DNA of 49,999 bases. It comes from Hondaea fermentalgiana (Eukaryota > Sar > Bigyra > Thraustochytrida > Thraustochytriidae). Under the pieces are notes generated by a model. That model saw only the letters and a program-made list of their open reading frames with translations, ran no database searches and was not told the origin of the DNA. The DNA is taken from assembly GCA_014084085.1 (NCBI GenBank), contig NPFB01000193.1:1-49999 (forward strand). The letters run 5' to 3'. Position 1 is the stretch's first letter; each line of letters begins with the position of its first letter. Of this stretch, positions 18,351 through 27,196 are shown in pieces. Both the position numbers and the translations under genes were made by a program.

Positions 18351-19420
18351 ATGAGCGAGGCGGACGCGGAGGCCGAGCACCCGGGCGCCGTGCTGCTCGA
18401 CCTCGACGGCCTCTTCGGCGGCGAGAGGGTCAACCACGGCGACCCGGAGGAGCCCTTTGTGTGGACGCCGCCGCGCGGGACCACCAGCGCCAAGGAGGCC
18501 GACGCCAAGGGGGAGTCTACCGCGACGGAAGAGGGCCAGCAGTCCGACAAGCAAGAACCTCCTGTCAAGCTTCGTCTGGCAAATGGAAATGTACATCTCA
18601 TGGCCCAGCACGTGTGGCAATCGAGCATCACGCTGGCCGAGGAGATCTGCCACGGCCGTGTCGACGTCAAGGGCAAGCGCGTTCTTGAGGTAAGTTGATC
18701 TTTGTTTCTGATACCACAACGATGAAGCCGGGAATCCGACTTCGCCCAACGATCTTGGATTTGACCACTGACAGAATGCAACACATCTGAACGAATGTCC
18801 ACGCGGGTGATATATGATGCGATGCACAAATGCCGCAGCTCGGCGCCGGCGCAGCTCTGCCTGGCATCGTCTCGCGAAGGCGGGGTGCAACCTTTGTAGC
18901 CATCACAGACTACCCCGAGGATGTCATCGTTGAAAATATGACACATAATGTCAAAGCCAATGAACTCGACACGGACGCTCCGGCCGTCGTCCGCGGCTTC
19001 AAGTGGGGTGAGCCCATCGACGATTTGATGGCCTGCTGTCCCGACGGAGATTATTATGACACCATCCTAATGGCTGATACCTTGTGGATGGAAAACCAGC
19101 ATGAAAACCTCTTGCAAACCTGTGTTGACATTCTCAAGCGCGCTCCGCCAGAGGCGGAGGCTGTGGCAGTGCTTACATACATGAATCATGATGACGGCCG
19201 TGGTGTTGCTGGACGCTTCTTCGCCAAGGCCCAGGAGCTTCATGGCTTCCAAGTGAGCTCAGACCGCCGCATTGCATGGCGTGCCAACCCGACCGAGGAG
19301 GATTACGAAAGCGACAGCGACGATCCGGACCGCTACGGGCCCGTTCATTTCCGTACCTTGCGTCTCCCATCACCCACGAGCAACACTTCGTCGGAAGCTG
19401 TCTCAACAGAAGCACAATGA
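18351..19420 (+). CDS. EFM7/NNMT-like (methyltransferase family 16) SAM-dependent methyltransferase, two exons
   Basis: Two exons, 18351-18689 and 18839-19420, give 306 aa. The splice joins VLE to LGAGAALPG and so rebuilds methyltransferase motif I (VLELGAGAALPG, about 111-122), the SAM-binding loop. This makes the intron nearly certain. The conserved pre-core segment ends NVHLMAQHVWQSSITLAEEI. The later motif DTILMADTLWMENQHENLLQ matches the D-x-x-L-x-A-D region of family 16. The best named relatives are the EFM7/NNT1 and nicotinamide N-methyltransferase-like enzymes; EFM7 methylates the N-terminus and a lysine of elongation factor eEF1A. The acidic C-terminal 50 residues are extra. Substrate is inferred from family only. 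The gene is divergent from the TPR gene. Confidence 0.88.
18690..18838 (+). other. Intron, 149 bp (GT-AG) in the methyltransferase gene
   Basis: Donor GTAAGT at 18690, acceptor CCGCAG ending 18838. An ACTGAC branch-site-like element is at 18767-18772, and CTGAA near 18788 is an alternative. Removal keeps frame and restores motif I. Confidence 0.9.
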
Positions 19421-19603
19421 TCTTGAACTAGCAAATGATCGATTTTTTGATTACCGGTATCTATCTATTCTATTCCTTTGTATCTACAGCGATCAAGCAA
19501 GCAAGCAAGCCAGTCGGCCGGCCGGCCAGCCATACAGGCCCAGGCCCAGACCCAGACAAGAGCGCAGCGCGACCTGTCGAATTGCGTCCATTGAACAAGA
19601 TGG

Positions 19604-22525
19604 CTAGTCTTTTTTAATGTTGTTCTTGGGAAGCGTGGGAAGTCGTATCACAAGCGAGACACATCGAAGAGTCATGGGCGCTCCTTTCTCTTGCAGCGAC
19701 TCAATCACGGATTCCGACAGTCCGTACCTCATGCAAAGACTCTGCAGAGAGGCGCGACGCGTCGGACCTTCGCGCCGAACCGGCACCTGACTCTCCGTCA
19801 GCATCGCAGCTCCGCTGCGTCTCTGTCCCGCGCTTTCCGCTTGAGATGCTTCATCCCCATCCTCCTCACGTAAATTCTCGTCGAGCTCAATGCAGCGCGC
19901 AGAAAGTGGAAACTTGTGCGTTTCAAGAATTCCCCGAAGAGTCTGCCCGTTGCACGGCTTCGAGACATTGAATCCAAAAAGCGCGAAGAGCCCGGCAAGC
20001 GACATATATGACTTGACTGACGCTGTTTCCAAGCCAGCAATTCGATTTCCTGTCCTTGGACGGAAACAGATGCACTCGCGAGAGAGTGGCAAGGCCTTGG
20101 AAGTATCGGCGATAGAAACCCCAAGGAGGTCAGCGAGACGAGTGAGAGAAATGTAAACCTTGCCCACTTTGTGTGTCGGTTTTTCCTTGGCGAGCTCGAA
20201 GGCAACCACCGGCGCCTCGAGGTCGATGCCGGCCTTTGCAAACACATCTTTCCATCGTAACACGCCACAATCTGCAAGACCTTGGCCAGTGGCGTGCTGC
20301 GAAGAAATAGACTGCTGCTCGCCCTCTGACGCCGAGGTGCCAACGCCAGCTTCGACCTGAGACAATGATGTCGACCCTGGATGGTTGTCCTTGTCATGAG
20401 CAACGTTCGACTCATCTTGCAGGCTCGTCCGCTCGTTTACCTTTTCTTCACTCTCTCCATGCTGCGGTACGGCCGCGACGCCCACTTTTCCAGCCGATAG
20501 AAGCCCAGAGGCCGCCCCGTCTGCTACGCCCTGGCCGTCCAGCATCTGATCGCCTGAGGTGGAAGATTCTGGCATTTTGTCGCGTTCCGTGCCAAGAGGC
20601 TCATCCAGAGGTATCTCATACATGGCCAAAAACCTCGGCAGCGTAAAGTAAACAAGGCCAAAGCAGTCCGTATTTGTTGCATTCGACGCCGGGAGCGCCG
20701 AGAGGTCAATCACCTGCTCCTCGTCCGTGCAGCTGCCCGAGTCATCGCCATTGTCGTAGTGTGCTGACATTGAATCATGGGCCCGCGCTCCGTCTCCATG
20801 AGACGTTGGCTCTAACTTTGGTTTGTTCAACGACTTGCCACCTTTGTGCTTAATTCTTGTTCGTTTGTGGGTCTCAGTCTTTGTCGCAGCTAAAAGAGGC
20901 TCTTCGCCTAATTTTTCAGCCTTCATCAACTTCTTTTTGAAATTGCCCTTCTTCTCCTCCTCTTCCTTGGCAGCGGCTGCGAGAACACCCGCAAGTGCTT
21001 TTGCCGAGGAGGAAGAGGAGGAAGACGAAGATGCCAAAGCACCACACGACGACGATGAGGAGGACGAGGAAGAGGACGTGTGGGCAGAGCAAGATTTGGA
21101 AGTTTGCGAGTGCATGTGCGACCAGCAAACCCCATCAAAGAAGCTCGGTTCCTGGCAGAGAGGTATGGCACAAGCAGCCACGGCGGACATCTTGTGGTTC
21201 TGACTCATTGAGAGGTGCTTCTTTGAGTCTGTTGTCTTCACAGGACAAGCGACGCTTGCTGCACTGTTGGCATACGGATCGGTCCTGTGCCTTTTGAGGA
21301 CGCCGGATGAATCATTTGCCTTCCAACCCGTCTCGTGTTTTCGTTTGACAGCTGAAGCCTTGGTGCTTGTGGCCTTCGGTTCAGAAGGAGCAGCTTTGTC
21401 GATACATTTCTTCTGTTTCTGAGACGTGCCGGTGTCTGAAGGTTTTTGGATGTGCATGAAACACATGCCATCCTTGACTGCATATCGGCCACAGCGAAAA
21501 TGTTCGCACATACCCCAAAATCGTTTCGTATGCACGAAACACAGCTTCTCTTGGTTTTTAACCTTTTCAGAGCAGCCTTTGACTTGGCAAACCTGATCTT
21601 CTGAATGCGCCTGGCCCCTTTTGTTTGCAATACTATTGCCCGGTGCCTCGCTGCCTCTTGCTTTGGCACGGGACGCTTTACCCTTGCGTGACGGCCCATG
21701 CCGTGAGCAGAGTCCATTCACCAAGGCTGTGTTGTGGCACCGTGGGTATTGACAGATGCCCAACATTTCCTTTTCGTGTTTGGCACAGCGACCACTGGTA
21801 CAAAAGAGGGCCAGCTCGCGGCTGCAATTGGGATGCTGGCATGTGAGATCTAGAACCACGTTTCGACGAGTTTTTGCCGATGTGGGCGTCTTTCCTTCCT
21901 GCTTAATCGATGAAGTAGGGGTCGTACTGCCTTCTTGAGCGTGAATATAGCAGAGACCACGAGTACGCTCATGCTTTCTGCACCCTTCCACAGAGCACTG
22001 CATTCTTGAAAGGAAGTCGGAAGCACCAAGGTTTTGATTTGAACCAAGATGAAATGAACACATGCCGTCTCGGTGAACAGTCTGACGACAGTTTGTGACA
22101 TGGCAATGCTTCATGTGACTAGCAGAAGAGCTGCCGATGTGTCGTTTGCAGCGTAAACCCGCCGAAGCAGCATCATTGCAGTCTTTGACGCTGCAAAGAG
22201 GATGCTGGGTTGCAGATGTCTGGTTCATCGCTGATGTGGAAGTCGACGAAGACGAAGATGATGATGACGATGACGATGAAGACGTAGCAAAGGGTCCGCT
22301 TTCTGTTACAAACTTCCCTCCTTGGTTTGTAGGCGCCGCTTTATCCTGTCTTGCCTTGAGCTTGAAATGTCTAAAGCAGTAGCAGCCGCATTTTTTTTTT
22401 CGCGAGCAACCTATCGTCTTGCACTGCAACAGCTCATCGTGACGCCAACAGAGACCGCGATTACGCGTCCCAGCTCGAGCTGTGCAGCCTGCGGTCTTGC
22501 ACGTCCAGTTAGAACTGCGCGTCAT
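19604..22525 (-). CDS. Large protein with ten C-x4-C-x(9-12)-C-x2-H zinc-binding-like repeats
   Basis: A 973-aa protein. The N-terminal half carries ten copies of a Cys/His unit with spacing C-x4-C-x(9-12)-C-x2-H. Examples are CKTAGCTARAGTRNRGLC-x2-H, CHVTNCRQTVHRDGMC-x2-H, CQYPRCHNTALVNGLC-x2-H and CAIPLCQEPSFFDGVC-x2-H. This spacing resembles the small zinc-binding repeats in plant and oomycete WRKY19-like proteins. Ser-rich, Lys-rich and acidic disordered stretches separate the repeats. The C-terminal third lacks Cys repeats but contains about four related hydrophobic segments of the type SLxxLxxxxG...LSxRCIxL (see findings). The start is the ATG at 22525, 6 residues before the first Cys. 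A nuclear or regulatory role is likely but unproven, and no WRKY domain is visible. Confidence 0.8.
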   Translation of the reverse strand: MTRSSNWTCKTAGCTARAGTRNRGLCWRHDELLQCKTIGCSRKKKCGCYCFRHFKLKARQDKAAPTNQGGKFVTESGPFATSSSSSSSSSSSSSTSTSAMNQTSATQHPLCSVKDCNDAASAGLRCKRHIGSSSASHMKHCHVTNCRQTVHRDGMCSFHLGSNQNLGASDFLSRMQCSVEGCRKHERTRGLCYIHAQEGSTTPTSSIKQEGKTPTSAKTRRNVVLDLTCQHPNCSRELALFCTSGRCAKHEKEMLGICQYPRCHNTALVNGLCSRHGPSRKGKASRAKARGSEAPGNSIANKRGQAHSEDQVCQVKGCSEKVKNQEKLCFVHTKRFWGMCEHFRCGRYAVKDGMCFMHIQKPSDTGTSQKQKKCIDKAAPSEPKATSTKASAVKRKHETGWKANDSSGVLKRHRTDPYANSAASVACPVKTTDSKKHLSMSQNHKMSAVAACAIPLCQEPSFFDGVCWSHMHSQTSKSCSAHTSSSSSSSSSSCGALASSSSSSSSSAKALAGVLAAAAKEEEEKKGNFKKKLMKAEKLGEEPLLAATKTETHKRTRIKHKGGKSLNKPKLEPTSHGDGARAHDSMSAHYDNGDDSGSCTDEEQVIDLSALPASNATNTDCFGLVYFTLPRFLAMYEIPLDEPLGTERDKMPESSTSGDQMLDGQGVADGAASGLLSAGKVGVAAVPQHGESEEKVNERTSLQDESNVAHDKDNHPGSTSLSQVEAGVGTSASEGEQQSISSQHATGQGLADCGVLRWKDVFAKAGIDLEAPVVAFELAKEKPTHKVGKVYISLTRLADLLGVSIADTSKALPLSRECICFRPRTGNRIAGLETASVKSYMSLAGLFALFGFNVSKPCNGQTLRGILETHKFPLSARCIELDENLREEDGDEASQAESAGQRRSGAAMLTESQVPVRREGPTRRASLQSLCMRYGLSESVIESLQEKGAPMTLRCVSLVIRLPTLPKNNIKKD

Positions 22526-22660
22526 TTGTCGATTGAATAGTTTCCCTCCTCCAACTCAAAGCTGGCTGGTGGTTAGCCTGATGAGCTCGCCTCTCGCCCT
22601 GCGACGGGCGCCCTGCGAGCTGGCCAATCTCCTCCGCGGCAAGCTTTCTACCGCCCTGCT

Positions 22661-22690
22661 GTGCTCTGCTGTGCTCTGCTGTGCTCTGCT
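22661..22690. repeat. GTGCTCTGCT decamer, three tandem copies
   Basis: Three exact 10-bp units, with partial units on both sides. Confidence 0.85.
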
Positions 22691-23154
22691 GTGCACTGAA
22701 GTGCGCTGCAACTGCAGGTCTTGCCTGCCCGGTCGAGGTCGCTGTCGCGTGGCTTTCTCGTTTGGCGCCGCGCATGTCGTATCTTTGACGGACTGCACAA
22801 CCCGCAAGCTTTGGCGGATTTTGGATAATGAAGTAAATTCTAGGTTTTAATACGGCCGCTGCTTCGAAGGAAAGATCGAGGATATCCGCGCCGTGTAACC
22901 GACCTCTTCGAGCCTGACTGAGAATGGGCCAAATGGAGAGAGAGTCCCGCGGGCAGAACCAGCTGGCTGGCTTGCTTGCTTGCATGCAAGGTGCTTGCGT
23001 GAGGGCGAGCGTGTGAGTCGCGCAGGTGCGCTTGCGCTTGCATGCAGCAGCACCGGCACTAGCCAGGCTAGTACTGTTACGAAGAGGAGGCTTGTCCCAA
23101 AGACACAGAAAAAGCAAGCTCGAAAACCTATAGCAGCCCTCCGAAGGTCTTCAC

Positions 23155-23182
23155 CTTCTTCTTCTTCTTCTTCTTCTTCTTC
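23155..23182. repeat. TTC trinucleotide microsatellite
   Basis: About nine TTC units, roughly 130-160 bp upstream of the coiled-coil gene's ATG. Confidence 0.8.
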
Positions 23183-23313
23183 ATATTCTCCTTTGCCACC
23201 GCGTACAAAGTGTCTTCAAGCCTCGACGCCGGGGTTACAATTAGTTCGATCGCGAGCTTTCGCGAACGTGCAGCCCCCGAAGTCCTCGTCGGGGAGTGCG
23301 CAGAGATATCTTG

Positions 23314-25461
23314 ATGCTTGCGAACAAGAGTGGCTCGTACTATGAGGAGTACCGGAGATCCAGGTCTCGAGCGCGCCCCGGTCTAGAAGATGAGAGACTT
23401 TTGACGGATCGAGCAGCATACCAGAGCTTTCTTGAAGTGCAGCTTGAACGCGTCTCAGCGGCATGTTTGACATCGCAAGGTGTAAGCGACAGGATCGAGG
23501 AGGTTCAGGCCGCTGTACTCACATTTGACGAGAAAATCAACAACCTCTCACGAGCCGTCAAACTCACAGAATCCAAAGGCGAGCGCCAGGTTGAAGAGAC
23601 GGCCAGCACCGTGCAAGATGCAACTCGCAAGCTCAGTGATGTTGCCGACGATGTGCTCCGTCTCGACAAAAAGCTCGACCTCACTCACCGCGGTCTAGGG
23701 AGATTGCGCGTCGAGACAGAAACCTTCGAGCAACGCCAAAAGGACTTGACCGAAGTGCTACGACGACGCCTCGAAGAAAAGATCCTCGACATAAGCAGTC
23801 GCATCGAGCTTGAGGAGGCCCGTGGAAAGACGAATGAGAACCGCATTCTCTCATTGGGCGACATGGCCCGTGCAGAGACGAAGAACACAGCGGAGATATT
23901 GCAGAGTAAACTTGAACTCCAACTAGATGCGCTTCGCGAGCAAGTCGATCTTCGCGTCTCTTCGCTCGAAACTCGTGTCAGCACCGGTCTCGAGCACTTT
24001 AAGGCTTACGAGGCTGCTGTGGGTGGCGCCTCGCACCTTGCTCTTGAGACCGATGATGCGAGCTCAAGCGATGATGGTGAACGCCGTGGCAAAGCTAGCG
24101 CGAGATCTCGTTTGCAGCGCGGACCGCTAACGCTGGGAATGATGGGTCTCGGGCCAGCGTCGGGCCCCGTTGCGGCTGTACGATCAGAGGTGGAGCGCGT
24201 TCGTCAAGAAGCTGCTACCCATACGGATGCCACCGCAAAAAGGGTTCTCGCTGCGCTCGAGGCCCTCGAAGTGAAGGTGAGCCGGGCTGCTGATGCGCCA
24301 ACGGCGTCTGCGCAAACAGTAACGCGCCTCACGCGTCGGCTTGATGAAATGGAGCTGCGAATGGAAGCGACCGAGCAAGAGAACCTCCATCTTAAAGACG
24401 AAGTGAGCTCGCTGCGGCTGGCACTCCGTCGAGCTGGCGTGTCAAGTCCGCCCAGCGCTAACGAAGAAGGTTCTCCGGATAAGTGCAGCGAAGTGGCCGA
24501 AGCTGTCGCAACTGAGGAAGTGACCCAGCTTCGACCACTCACGAGAACTGAGATGCGTGACCATGTTCAGCGAGCCGTGTCTCAGGTGAGCAAAGACTTG
24601 CGATCTGTGCTCGAGGCCGTCGAGCGCAAGCTTGCCACGCAGAGTGAGCTCGTCGCCGACAGCATGGGCAAGGTTGAGTCTTTTATGGACGTTTTCGATG
24701 AGGCGCAGGCCACCATCGAGGAGCGCGTTCGGGCCGGCCGCACACAGGAAAAACGTTTGCAAGCCATGCTGCAAGCTACCGCCGAGGCGATGCAAGCCGA
24801 GGATGAGCGCGACTTTCGCCTCGGCGCAGAGGTAAAGTTCGAGCCTTCGGCATACCAAATTGCCATGGAAACTTTTCAGCAACCCGCCATGACGAGGCGT
24901 GTCCGAGGTGCGCGTGCGGCGGGTACAGCAGCGCGCAGCAAACAATCCTCCAAAACGCGAGGGGTTGGAGCCAAACGGTCAAGCAAGGGCCGCTCAGGGG
25001 CGGTGGCGCCTGCGGTAACAAGACCAACTTCGAGACGCGCTCGATCGTTTTCAACAGGTTCTGACGCGGCAGACGTGGCGCCAAGCCATACTGAACCGAC
25101 CCTGTCCTCGATGCGTCGGCGACGAAGCAAGACGCCGCCGCCTTTTGTAACAAACAATGAATACATTGAGCGCGTCCGTCACGCAAGCATGACGGATGAC
25201 GAGGGCAGTGGCAACTTTACGGATTCCTCAGGCCCCCATGGTCGGGATGGAGGCGGCAAGCGAGGTCGTGCGCAGCTTGCACGAGTTTCGTCGACCGAAA
25301 TGATTGATTCGCTCGACGGGGCCATGCCGAGCGAGTCGGCCGTGATTTTCGCACAAGAACCCTTACGCGCCACCGATGGACGGCGAGATGCGCGAGCATC
25401 GGAGATCGCCGCTGCATCGCGCAGGCCTGCCTGGAATGCGGCAAGACCTCCCTCACGCTAA
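23314..25461 (+). CDS. Long coiled-coil protein with basic disordered tail
   Basis: A 715-aa protein I cannot assign to a family. After a short Arg-rich start (MLANKSGSYYEEYRRSRSRA) it is mostly heptad-patterned helix. One coiled coil runs from about 30 to 220 (pieces such as EEVQAAVLTFDEKINNLSRA and VLRLDKKLDLTHRGLGRLRV), and two more lie at about 275-385 and 415-510. The last 200 residues are Arg/Ser/Lys/Ala-rich and probably disordered, with RRRRSKTPPPF near 600. The layout would suit a cytoskeletal, basal-body or scaffold protein, but that is an inference. The start is the first ATG; the frame can be opened 18 bp earlier only with a GTG. No intron is needed, but an upstream 5' exon cannot be excluded. 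Confidence 0.75.
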   Translation: MLANKSGSYYEEYRRSRSRARPGLEDERLLTDRAAYQSFLEVQLERVSAACLTSQGVSDRIEEVQAAVLTFDEKINNLSRAVKLTESKGERQVEETASTVQDATRKLSDVADDVLRLDKKLDLTHRGLGRLRVETETFEQRQKDLTEVLRRRLEEKILDISSRIELEEARGKTNENRILSLGDMARAETKNTAEILQSKLELQLDALREQVDLRVSSLETRVSTGLEHFKAYEAAVGGASHLALETDDASSSDDGERRGKASARSRLQRGPLTLGMMGLGPASGPVAAVRSEVERVRQEAATHTDATAKRVLAALEALEVKVSRAADAPTASAQTVTRLTRRLDEMELRMEATEQENLHLKDEVSSLRLALRRAGVSSPPSANEEGSPDKCSEVAEAVATEEVTQLRPLTRTEMRDHVQRAVSQVSKDLRSVLEAVERKLATQSELVADSMGKVESFMDVFDEAQATIEERVRAGRTQEKRLQAMLQATAEAMQAEDERDFRLGAEVKFEPSAYQIAMETFQQPAMTRRVRGARAAGTAARSKQSSKTRGVGAKRSSKGRSGAVAPAVTRPTSRRARSFSTGSDAADVAPSHTEPTLSSMRRRRSKTPPPFVTNNEYIERVRHASMTDDEGSGNFTDSSGPHGRDGGGKRGRAQLARVSSTEMIDSLDGAMPSESAVIFAQEPLRATDGRRDARASEIAAASRRPAWNAARPPSR

Positions 25462-26626
25462 GGCGGAAGAAGAGAGATGACCATGCTTGAAACGTGCAAG
25501 GTGAACACTAACAGTAAGGCATTTCTCTGTTTCCAATTCTGAGTTGGAAAGGCGTGGCTTTCCGCGTCACGTCTAGGAAATGATTGGAGGCCGAACCTAG
25601 GTCTAGTCTTCTCGAGTCCATTAATCGATAATTGATTCCGAGCTTCGACCAGGCCATTCACGGCTTGATGATGCATCTTGCGTGCGACATGTATAAAAGA
25701 AGTTACCAGATCCAACGAGTTTTGAGACTCGATTCATCCATGCCCTCAGCCTCTTGTCATGGCCATCCCGCTCGCGCTTGCCTCGCGTCGTGCTCTCTCT
25801 CGCCTTGCAATATGCTCCTCGATGGCGACCGATGTGCCAAAAAGGAAGGAAAAAAATGGACTCGGCCTACTTCTACCTTTCTCGACCTTTCCTCCAAGTA
25901 TGTCGTCCCAGGGCACCAACCCAAGCCAAAGAGGCGACGGCAGCGCGTCTCTCCCCTCTCTCAGCGTGCCCGGCGCCAAAGACTGCTTGCAGGCCCTCGT
26001 GGTCATGCCGTGGCGCGCCTCATCCGGCCTGGGCTCGTTCCGCACTGCGGCGCTTGCGGAGACTTGTCACGCTCGACTTCGACTTGCGAACCTTTTCATC
26101 TCATTTGCCAAATGGTTGCTGCTCATCCCAAGCAGCGCGCGTGCAAGGCGAAAGAAGTAGCGCCTAGTAGAAAGAATGCCGACTAACAGTAAGGGGCGAG
26201 CAAGGAAGCGGAAGCCAGACAAACAAACAAACACACAAACAAGCAAGCAAGCAAACAAACTCCAATCCGGGACGCCGAAGCCGCAGCGCACGAGCGCGAG
26301 AGGCCGAGCTACGCACGCAGACAGGCGGACGACCGACTTGCCGGCCGGCGCCGCGCGCGAGCGAGCGCCGCAGCGCGGGGCGGAGCGGAGCCCTGGCTTG
26401 CATTGCAGAGAGAGCGAGCGAGGCGAAGGAGCGCAGACGACCGACTCGCCACCAGAACCCCGCGCACGGGCGACGGGCGGAGCGCAGGCGGCCCCTCCGT
26501 GCCGGCGGCGCGCGGCTCCGTCCTGCGCCGTCTTGCGCGGCCCCGCCCCGCGCCGCCCCCCTCGGGCAGGAGCTGGCGGACGGCGAGCAGGAGGCGCGTG
26601 CTGTAGACGCAGGCAGAGCATCGACG
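25462..26626. other. 1.2-kb intergenic region, no gene seen
   Basis: Lies between two plus-strand genes. The left part is ordinary sequence. It holds an ACAA/CAAG repeat at about 26218-26260, and the last 350 bp are very GC-rich, probably promoter and leader of the next gene. Overlapping open frames on both strands are composition artefacts. Confidence 0.5.
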
Positions 26627-27165
26627 ATGGAGGAGGCCGACGCCGGCGCCTTTGGCGCCTCCACCTCCGGAGAAGGGGACTGCGGCGAGCGGCGCGGACC
26701 CGCGGCGATCTCTGCGGCGCAGTTCACTTCCGCATGGGAGGAACACCCGCGAGCGATGCCGCCCAGATTCCCTGCGACGTATCAGCACCAACAAATGCAC
26801 CAGAACATGAACCGAAACCAGCAGTATGACGCCCGCTACCCTGCATATCCGCAGCACGTGTATGACGGCGCGTTTCATGGCTCGAGCGAAGGTCTGTATG
26901 GGCCGACAGCCATGCCATTGCAACGCAACGTCCACTCAACCGTCGATATGCAGATTGGCCAGCACAGATATGCACCTAGGGCGGACATGCAATCTCAGAT
27001 GGAAATGTATGCAAGACATCCAACTCATTCGGGCTCGCATCAGCTACCGCCCAATTCATATTCATTCGACGATGAGGACATGCTGGGGGACTTTCTCATG
27101 TCCGAAGAGGGCTTTTTGGGCGACAATCAGGACGCGACGGCTCCCGAGCCACAATCCGCCTTGTT

Positions 27166-27196
<31 letters not shown>

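Larger units (their letters stand above)
22526..23313. promoter_or_regulatory. Divergent intergenic region with simple repeats
   Basis: Shared 5' region of the Cys-repeat gene (-) and the coiled-coil gene (+). It has a GTGCTCTGCT decamer repeated three times at 22661-22690, CTTG repeats near 22968-22985 and a TTC microsatellite at about 23155-23182. Open frames here are low-complexity. Confidence 0.45.

Noticed and set aside
25632..26186. Overlapping short open frames in the 25.5-26.6 kb spacer
   Set aside because: Several frames of similar length overlap with no domain, repeat or conserved start; none stands out.
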